From Clostridiales bacterium (GTDB lineage: Bacteria; Bacillota; Clostridia; Lachnospirales; Lachnospiraceae), in NCBI GenBank assembly GCA_015655075.1, contig JAATFT010000052.1, forward strand, positions 1 through 45,837: 45,837 nucleotides of DNA. Direction: 5' to 3'. Shown here one piece after another: positions 33,065-42,253 of this stretch (positions are counted from its first letter, which is position 1; the number at the start of each line of letters is the position of its first letter). Position numbers and translations under genes: made by a program. The notes beneath the pieces are model-generated. The model was not told the origin of the DNA. It made no database searches and saw nothing but the letters and a program-made list of their open reading frames with translations.

Positions 33065-36000
33065 TTATTTTTTATATTTTTCTGGACGGGCATTCTCACC
33101 TTTCTTTCTGAGAATAATCCATGCAATACCTCCTGCAATCAATAATGCTGCAAGAATATCTCCAACAATCAGGCCGATCTGCCATGGAGCCATGTCATAG
33201 TATATAATCGCTCCCGGAGCAGTATTGTCGGTAACACTTGAGTTAGCCTGTGTATAGAGCAGATTCTTCACTGCATTTCTAAATGCGGTCATACCCGTAG
33301 CAGATGTCAAGTCTGTACAGATTGCACCCGGCATAAAAGTCATCAGCGTATCGCCTCCACCGCGGAGCAGCTTATCCAGACTTGTTTCAGAAAGTCCACA
33401 CATGTCTGTTGTGATGAAACCTTGAAATCCCCATTCTCCGCGAAGTATGTTATTCATCAAACCATAGTTCCATCCATTATATTCTCCGCTCGGAGCGGCA
33501 AATCCTGCCATGAAAGCATCTCCAGCGCGCATAGTCTTGGTGGAAACAGTTCCTTCCGTATCAGAAATATAGCTGATGGTTTTTCTTGCATTTTTTACAA
33601 TGAGCTCACCGGCTTTAAGATAGGTTTCACGCATTGTCTGTTCGGTAGCCCATACATCACAGTTTGTATCTCTCTGCGCCTCCTGATCATTAAATGCAAA
33701 GTGTTTTACAGTACAATAGAGTCCATTATCGCCTGCTCCTGACACAACAGCTGCCGCCATTGTTCCCGTCATGAAAGAATCTTCAGAATAGTATTCAAAA
33801 TTTCTTCCGGAGAAAGCAGAGCGGTGAATGTTTACGCCCGGTGCATACCAGCCGTTCACGCCCATTACCAGTGCTTCCTGTCCAACAGATTCGCCAAATG
33901 CATATGCCTTATCTACATTCCATGTCTGTGCAACCACCGATTCTGATGTGTATGCACAGCTTGATTCACTCCAGTTATTGCCTTCCGTATCCATCTGGGT
34001 AATCCCCTGCGGGCCGTCCTTATCGGAGGTCTCCGGTTTTCCAACGGATGACAGTGCTCCTGTTGCGTAGCTTCCGTTAAAAATTGCTGTACTTATCTCA
34101 TCCGTTTTGCTGTAATCCATTTGGTCAAGGAGATGATCCCAAGATTGATCATAATAGTCGAGTCCGCGCATATCCGCAAGCGTCAGACCATTATCTGCAT
34201 TCGCCGCTGGCTCTTCATCCGTATACGCAAGGCTTCCTTCTTGATTTCCCAAAACTTCATCTGCTTCCACATTAAATGTATCATTATTCCATTTATTCCA
34301 TTCAATAACCGTCTCGGAGGTCTCTCTATCGTCATCCGTAGGTGTCGTCGGCTGTGTCCCTTCCCAGTCGGTTCTGGAAAGGATTGTCACTCCGCTGATG
34401 GAATCATCTGTCATATATTGATTTGCTTTTTCAAACTGATTGGCTGCTGCTACATATTGCGCATCTTCATCTACAGCCGCGTTCGCTGGATATCCCAATG
34501 AATTTCCTTCATCGTCCAACGCCGATTGCCCGTCAATCTCACTTTGACGCGGGTTGTCGTTGTCAAACCAGATGGTATCTCCAATAGTAAATGTCTTGGT
34601 ATCACCCACAGTGTGTGAATCTGTACGCAGAGAAATTTCATAATTGCCGTTTTCCAGCACATAGCATCCCGTAGTGCCATCTCCATTGTCTCTGGTGTAA
34701 CAATAAGATGCCATATCCTCCGTATCAATTGTAATTGTGATTTCTTCTGATGCTCCCGGATTCAGCGTCTCTGTCTTATCAAAAGCAATCAGATTCACGG
34801 TCGGCTTCTCAATCAGATATTCCTCATCGAAACTTGTGTACGGCGGATTATAATACACCTCCACGACATCCTTGCCAGCAACATCACCAGTGTTTGTAAC
34901 CTTAACCGTCATTTCCACTTTCTCTTCATCTCCTTCAAAAGAAGTGATTTCCTGTGTAAATGTGGTGTAGGATAAACCGTATCCGAATGGGTAAACTACT
35001 CCGTTATCCCTGTTATAATACGAATCGGTCGTTCCCTCCGGAAGATTAGTTGAGGTAAAATATCCCAATGAACTTGATGTCTCGTAATACTTATATCCCA
35101 GATATACGCCTTCCTCATATTCATGGAACGGAATTCCAACTTCTTTTCCCGCATTAGGTCCGGCTGTGACAGACATTATGCTGTTTGTATAATTCATTTG
35201 TCCATCATTTTTATCAAAATTAACAAATGTTGGATCATTGGTAAGATCTGCTACAAAGGCATCAACCAGTTTGCCGGACGGAGAAACAGTTCCATTTAAA
35301 ATCTCTCCAAGCGCGTCAAAACCAGCACTTCCCATTCCACCTACCAGAAGAACCGCATTGATATCCGCATCATCTTCCAGTTCCACAAGTTCCATGGCAT
35401 TGGAAGTTTCAACAACAATCACTACACTATCACAATTTTCTTTTGCAACTGCGATCATGTTCTTCTCATCTACCGAAAGAGCAAGTTCATGCTTTGTCCC
35501 ATCCGCATACTCAGTAGTACAAAGGTCAGCTCCTTCTCCGCCAACCCTTCCTATAAATACAATTCCAATCGTTCCTTGCAGAGAATCGACAACTCCTTCA
35601 TACACACTTTGATCGTATTCTTTCAAGGAGGTAGACGCACCATCATAGTTTCCTCCACTCTCCACCTCTGTTCCTGCCGGATCGGTGATATTGACCTTGG
35701 CACTTCTCATCGCTTCTTCCACCACACTATTTACATTGGTAAATGCGCCCTCCAATCCCTCTTTGGCAGTAACCACATAGCCCTGGCTGGTATCCATGCC
35801 ACCAGATCCTGAACCTCCGTACAGAGGGTCTATGTAGCGGTACCCAATCGGTGTTACTTCTCTATCCTGACTCAGCGGTAATGTACCGTCATTTTTTAAA
35901 AGTACAATTCCTTCCTCTGCTATCCCTTTTGAAACTTCCTGTGCCACATCACGTGCTTCCTTTACGGTGCTATATTTTTGCTCATAATAGGCTGTATCCC

Positions 36001-36247
36001 ACGCTTCGGCACTCTCCACGTTCTCAACATGGCGTTCCCCCTTTCCCAGATAAACATCCATAGATACACTAAAATAATTCATCACAGCCGTTGCGGCAAC
36101 TGACATCGCCAATATGATTGCCATGACAGGAATCAGAATAAGCTTAAAATGCTTATTGCTCATTTTCAATTTTTTCTCCATAATCTCTTCTCCTCTTCTA
36201 GATTTTTTACTCAATTTGTAGAACCGATGATGCATAATCTTTCTCAT
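33065..36247 (-). CDS. Membrane-anchored GH3 glycosidase with permuted domain order
   Basis: 1060 residues from the ATG at 36247 with an excellent AGGAGGTGAT site; an internal ATG at 36181 also has AGGAG eight bases upstream, and either may be used. A membrane segment at about 34-59 and another near the C-terminus (about 1022-1046) bracket an outer region. The usual C-terminal GH3 domain comes first (EEGIVLLKNDGTLPLS near 112; PSGKLVDAF; YLGYKYYE), then a fibronectin-III-like domain (VTNTGDVAGKDVVEVYY). The TIM-barrel domain comes last (DGPQGITQMD near 742, TVKHFAFNDQE, and GFITTDMCGLS with the likely nucleophile Asp near 949). Relatives with this order act as beta-glucosidases. It probably trims oligosaccharides at the cell surface. 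Confidence 0.88.
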   Translation of the reverse strand: MRKIMHHRFYKLSKKSRRGEEIMEKKLKMSNKHFKLILIPVMAIILAMSVAATAVMNYFSVSMDVYLGKGERHVENVESAEAWDTAYYEQKYSTVKEARDVAQEVSKGIAEEGIVLLKNDGTLPLSQDREVTPIGYRYIDPLYGGSGSGGMDTSQGYVVTAKEGLEGAFTNVNSVVEEAMRSAKVNITDPAGTEVESGGNYDGASTSLKEYDQSVYEGVVDSLQGTIGIVFIGRVGGEGADLCTTEYADGTKHELALSVDEKNMIAVAKENCDSVVIVVETSNAMELVELEDDADINAVLLVGGMGSAGFDALGEILNGTVSPSGKLVDAFVADLTNDPTFVNFDKNDGQMNYTNSIMSVTAGPNAGKEVGIPFHEYEEGVYLGYKYYETSSSLGYFTSTNLPEGTTDSYYNRDNGVVYPFGYGLSYTTFTQEITSFEGDEEKVEMTVKVTNTGDVAGKDVVEVYYNPPYTSFDEEYLIEKPTVNLIAFDKTETLNPGASEEITITIDTEDMASYCYTRDNGDGTTGCYVLENGNYEISLRTDSHTVGDTKTFTIGDTIWFDNDNPRQSEIDGQSALDDEGNSLGYPANAAVDEDAQYVAAANQFEKANQYMTDDSISGVTILSRTDWEGTQPTTPTDDDRETSETVIEWNKWNNDTFNVEADEVLGNQEGSLAYTDEEPAANADNGLTLADMRGLDYYDQSWDHLLDQMDYSKTDEISTAIFNGSYATGALSSVGKPETSDKDGPQGITQMDTEGNNWSESSCAYTSESVVAQTWNVDKAYAFGESVGQEALVMGVNGWYAPGVNIHRSAFSGRNFEYYSEDSFMTGTMAAAVVSGAGDNGLYCTVKHFAFNDQEAQRDTNCDVWATEQTMRETYLKAGELIVKNARKTISYISDTEGTVSTKTMRAGDAFMAGFAAPSGEYNGWNYGLMNNILRGEWGFQGFITTDMCGLSETSLDKLLRGGGDTLMTFMPGAICTDLTSATGMTAFRNAVKNLLYTQANSSVTDNTAPGAIIYYDMAPWQIGLIVGDILAALLIAGGIAWIILRKKGENARPEKYKK

Positions 36248-36395
36248 ATCACCTCCTAAAAATGCAATTATATTTTATATAAGGCACCATAAAATAAGTA
36301 CCATTTATTACCACTATAGTAAGTCTCTAAATTTGTACTCCTTTTATAAAAATAATAGTTTGCCAATTATTATATAGAGTATAATTATGCCTATA

Positions 36396-37412
36396 TTAAT
36401 TAAAACCGACAATTTTTTTCGATATGCGATAAACTGCCAAAGATATCACTCTTCCTGCCTTACCCGGAAGATTAACAGTAGTACCCATCACCCCTCTCCT
36501 TAAACGGTAGAATAATCTATCATCTTTTTCTTTAATAAACCTCCATAAATCCTGCTTTTTCACTAGATTTTCAAATGTTCCTGAGCGCATCAATAAAATA
36601 GTAGATACCGTTGTAATTATTTCAAGATAATTAAGCATGTACTTACGGCATTTTTGATTTGTTACTTTATTTAAATCCACCAGTTCGAACATCAGCTTAT
36701 TTACTTTTATCTGTTGATCGATCCGGCTAATCATAACCTGTTCATTGATGGACTGATCAATCCTTCCGATAAAATAGCGGTAAAGATCAACATTCAGATA
36801 ATAAAGTTTGGTTACATAGGGTAGTGGAATATAAACGAACAGATTATCCACATAGAAAGTATGCTTCGGCAGCACTAACTTACAATCATGAAGCAATTTA
36901 GTTCTGTATATTACGGAATGCATCAGCATATATCGGCCTTTACGAAAGGTTCCGACATCATCCCAGGAAAAGATCCGTTTTTCCGGCAGCACATTATTAT
37001 ATCGAACCGCTATTTTATGGGCTGCTCCCATCTTCTCATAGACATAATTACAGATCAGCATATCTATCGCTTCACCTGCAGACGTTAATTTCCCCAAAGT
37101 ATTTAATACCTTTTTGTAAGAATCACCATCAATCCAATCATCGCTGTCAACAACCTTGAAATACAATCCAACTGCATTACGGATGCCGGTATTCACTGCT
37201 TCTCCATGTCCTCCATTTGTCTGGTGGATTGCTTTAATGATTGATGGGTATTTTTGCTGATAATGATCTGCTATTTCAGCAGTCCTGTCTGTGGAACCGT
37301 CGTTAATAATCAAAATCTCTACCTTATCTCCTCCCGGCAAAAGGGATTCAATACAATGCTCCATATAATCCTGCGAGTTATAGCAGGGTATTGCCAGAGA
37401 TAATAATTTCAT
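36396..37412 (-). CDS. Family 2 glycosyltransferase
   Basis: 338 residues from the ATG at 37412 (GGGAG seven bases upstream). GT-A fold: LLSLAIPCYNSQDYMEHCIE at the N-terminus, ILIINDGSTDRT, NGGHGEAVNTGIRNA, then the metal-binding VVDSDDWIDGDS. The rest carries no clear membrane segment. It follows a GtrA-like gene 43 bases upstream, a pairing seen in systems that add sugars to undecaprenyl phosphate or to cell-surface polymers. Sugar donor and acceptor unknown. Confidence 0.88.
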   Translation of the reverse strand: MKLLSLAIPCYNSQDYMEHCIESLLPGGDKVEILIINDGSTDRTAEIADHYQQKYPSIIKAIHQTNGGHGEAVNTGIRNAVGLYFKVVDSDDWIDGDSYKKVLNTLGKLTSAGEAIDMLICNYVYEKMGAAHKIAVRYNNVLPEKRIFSWDDVGTFRKGRYMLMHSVIYRTKLLHDCKLVLPKHTFYVDNLFVYIPLPYVTKLYYLNVDLYRYFIGRIDQSINEQVMISRIDQQIKVNKLMFELVDLNKVTNQKCRKYMLNYLEIITTVSTILLMRSGTFENLVKKQDLWRFIKEKDDRLFYRLRRGVMGTTVNLPGKAGRVISLAVYRISKKIVGFN

Positions 37413-37455
37413 ACTTACACTCCCAAACATGCTTATTCTATGTTTCATAGTATTA

Positions 37456-38082
37456 CTAGGTCTTTTTAGCTTCTTCCCGGCGGAAAATAATCTTAAAGAT
37501 CGGGAAGAACACCCAGAAGGAAACTGCGCAATTAATAATCATTGTGAAAATATCTGCCAGCATTTCACCCATGGAACCCATCTTCCAGTTAATCATAAAC
37601 AGCTGATAGATCGGAGCTTTGTAAAGTCCCTGGAGTGCTGCTGCTCCGATGGATATGACGATATAGGCAGCGACATACCAGAACGCAGCTTTCCTGATAC
37701 TGCCGCTAGATTTGAAAGTAATGGTTCTCTGTGCAAAAAAATTAATGACCTGGGCAATTCCCATCGTGATTTGGACCGCCAGAAAATATGCAAGACCTCC
37801 TCCCCCGCCGGAGGTAATGAATCCGGCTGCATAATCAAATACATAATAATCACTTCCGTTAAAATTCTTACCGATCTGAAAAACCCGGAAATTAATGTCT
37901 ACCAACGAGGTATGATCGAATAAGCCTTTCAGTAAAGGCATCAATAACAGCTGAAAAACAGTGACTCCGTTACTCAGCATAAAGAATACGATGAATTGTA
38001 CTATTGTCGGATGCTTTGTTTTAAACCTGCTCCAAAGCTTTAGTGGGCCATCGGCTTCTTTATTATTCACTGATTTGTTCAT
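37456..38082 (-). CDS. GtrA-like membrane protein
   Basis: 208 residues from the ATG at 38082, which has GGAGG four to five bases upstream. Four membrane segments: IVQFIVFFMLSNGVTVFQLL, LAYFLAVQITMGIAQVINFF, AAFWYVAAYIVISIGAAA and MIINCAVSFWVFFPIFKI. The RTITFKSSG motif after the second segment is typical of GtrA, which is thought to flip lipid-linked sugars. An insertion between the first two segments (about 45 residues, including GSDYYVFDYAAGF) is longer than in minimal GtrA. It is co-transcribed with the GT2 gene and a GH3. Confidence 0.82.
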   Translation of the reverse strand: MNKSVNNKEADGPLKLWSRFKTKHPTIVQFIVFFMLSNGVTVFQLLLMPLLKGLFDHTSLVDINFRVFQIGKNFNGSDYYVFDYAAGFITSGGGGGLAYFLAVQITMGIAQVINFFAQRTITFKSSGSIRKAAFWYVAAYIVISIGAAALQGLYKAPIYQLFMINWKMGSMGEMLADIFTMIINCAVSFWVFFPIFKIIFRREEAKKT

Positions 38083-38131
38083 ATTTCCTCCATTATGCCG
38101 CCAAACGGCTTTCATATAAACTCTGTAGTTG

Positions 38132-40549
38132 TTAGCTTAGCCCAGAAAACTTCTTAAGAATACTTCTCTCCTTCATAAGATGCTTAAGGCCTTTAAAGAA
38201 ATGCCCGTTTACTATCATCAGAATTCCGTCCAGCATAGGCATATTCATGATTCCACCTGTCATTCTGACGATACCTCTGAAGGGCATATGATAAACAGAC
38301 ATCCTAATCAGATTTGCCGTGCTTCTGTGTCCTATCAATTTCAAAAAATGATAGATAAGAACAATAGCATGATAACTAAATCTGGCAAATATTCCTTTTG
38401 CATACTTCATCTGGGCAACTGTGTCATTATAGCCCAGTGGCTTAGCTGTAACCCTGAAGGAATCTGGTGCTTTAAACCCGAGTAAAGCTTCGAATTCTCC
38501 AATGCTGACATTGTTTGCTTTTCCGGAATAATAGGATGGAAGTTTGTTTTTATCATATGGGAACGGCACGTCGGTACCTGTAACGGATAAGACGCCTGAC
38601 AATCTGATATCCGCGCTTGATGCACCTATCATGACCGTATATTCTGCGGTTTCTGTTTCCCATTTATTTGTTTTTATATTGAAATACCGAAAAGTTTTAT
38701 CATCAAAATCAATGGTAACCCTTTTCGCTTCGCCGGGTTCCAGGTGAATTTTTACAAAGCCTTTTAATTCTTTTTGGGGTCTGAAAACAGCACTGGAACT
38801 ACATCCAATATATAACTGGGCAACTTCTTTTCCTGCCGCATTCCCTGTATTGGTAACCTGAAAAGCTACTCCGCTCTTATTGATCTGAAGCTCGGAATAT
38901 TTAAAATTTGTATAGCTGAGACCGAAGCCAAACGGGAAAAGAACCTTTACGTCGGCAGTATCATAATAACGGTAACCGATATATATACCTTCTCTGTATT
39001 CTACGCTCACTTCACTTCCGGGAAAATTATTATAGGCAGGTGTATCCATATAATGCAGCGGATAAGTCTCGGCTAATTTACCCGAGGGATTTACGGCCCC
39101 GGTAAGTACGTTTAAAACTGCAGCCGCTCCTGCCTGCCCAGGAAGATATGCATGTAGCAATCCTCTTACCTTTCCGATCCAGGGCATTTCAACAGCCGAT
39201 CCGCAGGATAATACGGCAACAATATTGGGATTAACCTGATATAGTGCATGAATTAAATCAATCTGGTTTTCGGGAAGATTCATGTTCTGTCTGTCAAGTC
39301 CTTCAGCTTCGGTAACCTCATCCAGGCCGATATATAAAAGAACTACCTCTGCCTGGGAAGCCAGCTTACATGCTCTTTTTATCAAGTTTTTGTTCTTCCT
39401 GCCATAGCGCTCATAACCGGGTTCAAAACCGATATTTACAATGCCGGACTTTTCAAGACATGCCAAGGTATTATCCAGCTTTGTCGGATTTACGATGGAC
39501 GAGCCGGCTCCCTGATAACGGGCTTTCTTGGCAAAATCTCCGATAACGGCGGCCTTCACTCTCTTTTTGAGCGGTAAGACATGATTCTTATTTTTCAGCA
39601 GAACAATCGACTCTTCTGCGACCTTCTGCGCCATTTTATGATGCCTATGTACATCAAATTCTTTTAGCGGCGACTTAAAGGCTTCCTCTGTAGTAAAAAT
39701 AAGCTCCAGCAGCCGGTCTACACATCCATCCAATACCTCTTCTTTTATAGTTCCGTTTTTGATAGCCTGTATGATTTCCTGATTTGTTTCTCCTGCTGTT
39801 GTCGGCATCTCCAGTTCATTTCCCGCAATAAGCCCCTTAACCCGGTCATTGCTGCCTCCCCAGTCCGTAATCACACAACCTTTATAATCCCATTCACCAC
39901 GCAGGATATCTTTCATAAGATGCAGATTCTCATTCGTATAACTGCTGTTCAACCGGTTATAGGAGGACATGAGTGCTTTCGCCTTTCCTTCTTTCACGGC
40001 AATTTCAAATGCCGTCAGGTATATTTCCCTCAATGTCCTCTCATCAACGATTGTATCAATTGCCATACGCCTTTCTTCCTGGTTGTTTGCACAGAAATGT
40101 TTCACACAGGCTGAAATTCCTTTTGACTGGATTCCCCGGATATATGCGGCAGCCATCTTTCCTGCAAGATACGGATCTTCACTGAAATATTCAAAATTCC
40201 GTCCGCATAAAGGGTCTCTTTTCATGTTGACACCCGGTCCGAGCAGCACGTTAACCTTATGAAAGACAGCTTCTGCCCCGAGGTACTTTCCGAGCTCTTC
40301 TCCAAGCTCCTCATCCCAGCTGTTAGCAACCGTTGCCGCTGTCGGGAAGCAGGTCGCCGGTATGCTGGGATTCAGGCCCAGATTGTCGGCCGCTTTTATC
40401 TGTTTTCTGATCCCATGCGGACCGTCAGCCAGAAACATACTGTTGATTTCAAGCCGGTCAATATTTTTCGACTGCCAGAAATCTTTACCCGACATGAGGG
40501 ATGCTTTTTCTTCCAGCGTCATTTTATTTATTAATTCTTTATACTTCAT
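38132..40549 (-). CDS. GH3 beta-glucosidase-type glycosidase with C-terminal extension
   Basis: 805 residues, classical domain order and no signal peptide. N-terminal TIM barrel: LADGPHGIRKQ at 40-50, GPGVNMKRDPLCGRNFEYFS at 104-123, KHF at 150-152, and CVITDWGG with nucleophile Asp229. Then the second GH3 domain (ESIVLLKNKNHVLPL), a fibronectin-III-like domain (VTNTGNAAGKEVAQLY), and about 130 extra C-terminal residues rich in His and hydrophobics, with YHAIVLIYHFLKLIG and PMLDGILMIVNGHF. Such tails occur in several clostridial GH3 proteins and have no known role. First gene of the GH3/GtrA/GT2 operon. Confidence 0.9.
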   Translation of the reverse strand: MKYKELINKMTLEEKASLMSGKDFWQSKNIDRLEINSMFLADGPHGIRKQIKAADNLGLNPSIPATCFPTAATVANSWDEELGEELGKYLGAEAVFHKVNVLLGPGVNMKRDPLCGRNFEYFSEDPYLAGKMAAAYIRGIQSKGISACVKHFCANNQEERRMAIDTIVDERTLREIYLTAFEIAVKEGKAKALMSSYNRLNSSYTNENLHLMKDILRGEWDYKGCVITDWGGSNDRVKGLIAGNELEMPTTAGETNQEIIQAIKNGTIKEEVLDGCVDRLLELIFTTEEAFKSPLKEFDVHRHHKMAQKVAEESIVLLKNKNHVLPLKKRVKAAVIGDFAKKARYQGAGSSIVNPTKLDNTLACLEKSGIVNIGFEPGYERYGRKNKNLIKRACKLASQAEVVLLYIGLDEVTEAEGLDRQNMNLPENQIDLIHALYQVNPNIVAVLSCGSAVEMPWIGKVRGLLHAYLPGQAGAAAVLNVLTGAVNPSGKLAETYPLHYMDTPAYNNFPGSEVSVEYREGIYIGYRYYDTADVKVLFPFGFGLSYTNFKYSELQINKSGVAFQVTNTGNAAGKEVAQLYIGCSSSAVFRPQKELKGFVKIHLEPGEAKRVTIDFDDKTFRYFNIKTNKWETETAEYTVMIGASSADIRLSGVLSVTGTDVPFPYDKNKLPSYYSGKANNVSIGEFEALLGFKAPDSFRVTAKPLGYNDTVAQMKYAKGIFARFSYHAIVLIYHFLKLIGHRSTANLIRMSVYHMPFRGIVRMTGGIMNMPMLDGILMIVNGHFFKGLKHLMKERSILKKFSGLS

Positions 40550-40567
40550 ATGGATTCCTTTTCCTTC

Positions 40568-40651
40568 AAGATGGATGCAAAACTGACCTTATAACAACTT
40601 GATTTTCAGATGTTTTGCAAAAATTGTTGTATAAACAGTTTCATCCATCTT
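40568..40651. repeat. 84-bp imperfect palindrome upstream of the GH3 gene
   Basis: Outer arms AAGATGGATG/CATCCATCTT are perfect. AAACTG/CAGTTT and ATAACAA/TTGTTGTAT pair further in, with loops between. It begins 19 bases upstream of the GH3 start, covering the ribosome-site side of the leader. It may be a leader structure controlling the operon, or another palindromic element. Confidence 0.5.
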
Positions 40652-40689
40652 TTAAATAATGATAATAAAACAGCTTGCTGTTACCTGTT

Positions 40690-40710
40690 GATCGTGTCAG
40701 GTTCACGACC
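40690..40710. promoter_or_regulatory. Dyad in the upstream region of the GH3 operon, possible operator
   Basis: GATCGTG-tcaggtt-CACGACC, six of seven bases symmetric, flanked by direct GTTACC copies. It lies within the 393-base gap 40550-40942. It could be bound by a regulator of the GH3/GtrA/GT2 operon. No clear promoter boxes accompany it. Confidence 0.3.
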
Positions 40711-40879
40711 GTTACCAGACAATAAATAATGGATTATTCTTACTTCCGTTATCAATCGATATCATCATATCATATATTTTTTTATATACACATTTTTAGC
40801 ATAGATTGCTTTTTTTGAAGCATAACCTGTAATATTGGTACAAAACCGATTAGTTCTTCATCCATTTTCATTGATTTTG

Positions 40880-40924
40880 CACAAAGAAGCATTCTGTTAT
40901 CTGAAAACAGAATGCTTCTTTGTG
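40880..40924 (-). terminator. Strong bidirectional intrinsic terminator
   Basis: CACAAAGAAGCATTCTGTT and its perfect 19-base inverse enclose a 7-base loop. It lies 18 bases past the sensor-kinase stop and should end the GHKL/LytTR transcript. Confidence 0.82.
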
Positions 40925-40942
40925 GGTTCCTTTTTATTGTAA

Positions 40943-42253
40943 TTACATTTTTCTAGGCAAGGGAATCAAAATTCTGATAATGAACCAATGATTCTCATTA
41001 TGAATTGTCATGGTACCCTCATTCTTTTCCACGGTATAGCGGATACTCTTGATTCCATAACCGTGGAATCTCTTATCATCTTTCGTCGTAACAGGTAATC
41101 CGTCGACCATATCCAATACTGTCTCGCAATAATTCTCAACACGGATCATTAAAAAATCATTCTGGGCAAATACAGCCGCACGAATCAGACGCAAACCGGT
41201 ATTATTAAGCTTCTCCACGCTCTCAATAGCATTATCCAGAATATTTCCGAAAATTGTGCAGATATCCATGACATCCATGAATTCAAGAAGGGTTCCGTCG
41301 GCTACACAGGTGAAATTAATATCATTTTGCACGCAATACATGCTTTTACTCGTTAAAATCGTATCCAGAATACTGTTGCCTGTTTTATTCTGGGCTTCAT
41401 ACATCTTTATTCCGATTTCCATTTCTTCCAGATATGCTTCTTTTTTCACCGTATCACTTTCCTCCCTGATGATATTGATCTGATGCTTTAAATCATGATA
41501 TTTCCTGTTCAACAGTTCGATATTATCCCTGGACAATTGATACTGTTCATATTGCTGGTTGAGGATACGGTTAATTGCCTCCAGTTCATGTCTAGTATGC
41601 AGTTCCTGCCATTTTTCCTGTTGGGCAAAAAGCATGACAAAACCTGCAAAATCCACAAGGGTACGGATATACATGATTTCTCTCCCCACTTCTCCGCTAA
41701 AGGGAGTATCCGTATAGATGAAGCTGATATTGCTTATGAAAAATACCGCAAGTGCAATCAGTACGGAACTGAATAATTCCCTGGTTGTTACCTCAAGATT
41801 TTTACCCTTTGGAATATGCCGCATTTCCATAACATATACGGCAGGAAAAATCACCGAATAAAATACCAGCAGGAAAACGGCGGAAATCCACTCCGCACTG
41901 CTCACCTTATCCGCAAAGAAACAATATATCTGCCACTCAAAGGAGGCTGCGAATTCCGCCAGAACAAATGCCCTGGCACAGCAGGTTCCCACATCCAGAG
42001 CCTGGATGTCACAGCATACATAGATACTCAGATACATGAGAACCATCGCGGCTGCCATTCCGGGCATCCACAAAGCCAGGGGAAGTTCACCGTTCACCAG
42101 CTGCATGATACTCTGCAGGATCAGGAAAAATGCCATAAGAAAGATCAGCCTGATTTTTTTAAAGCGTTTTCTCATAGCCAAAATATAGACTACGCAACCG
42201 GCCCATTCGGCGATTGCAGTATAGATACGGGGGATATCCGATATCGTACTCAT
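40943..42253 (-). CDS. GHKL sensor histidine kinase (AgrC/VirS-like)
   Basis: 436 residues. The first 210 are mostly membrane segments (about six). Then follows a coiled-coil stretch, the dimerisation box YHDLKHQINIIREE with phospho-His near residue 254, and a GHKL ATPase domain with GNILDNAIESVEKL near 335 and the glycine box KRFHGYGIKSI. Its ATG overlaps the upstream LytTR regulator stop as ATGA. The architecture is that of peptide- or membrane-signal sensing kinases. No pheromone or exporter gene is visible nearby. Confidence 0.9.
   Translation of the reverse strand: MSTISDIPRIYTAIAEWAGCVVYILAMRKRFKKIRLIFLMAFFLILQSIMQLVNGELPLALWMPGMAAAMVLMYLSIYVCCDIQALDVGTCCARAFVLAEFAASFEWQIYCFFADKVSSAEWISAVFLLVFYSVIFPAVYVMEMRHIPKGKNLEVTTRELFSSVLIALAVFFISNISFIYTDTPFSGEVGREIMYIRTLVDFAGFVMLFAQQEKWQELHTRHELEAINRILNQQYEQYQLSRDNIELLNRKYHDLKHQINIIREESDTVKKEAYLEEMEIGIKMYEAQNKTGNSILDTILTSKSMYCVQNDINFTCVADGTLLEFMDVMDICTIFGNILDNAIESVEKLNNTGLRLIRAAVFAQNDFLMIRVENYCETVLDMVDGLPVTTKDDKRFHGYGIKSIRYTVEKNEGTMTIHNENHWFIIRILIPLPRKM

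Noticed and set aside
34121..34501. 126-codon plus-strand open frame inside the GH3 gene
   Set aside because: Shadow of the permuted GH3 gene; no ribosome site and no protein-like pattern.
37429..37923. 164-codon plus-strand open frame
   Set aside because: Antisense to the GtrA-like gene, which has four clear membrane segments and a ribosome site.
40660..40740. LytTR target repeats upstream of the GH3 operon
   Set aside because: GTTACC/CCGTTACC copies are present, but spacing and sequence do not fit a convincing pair of LytTR boxes.
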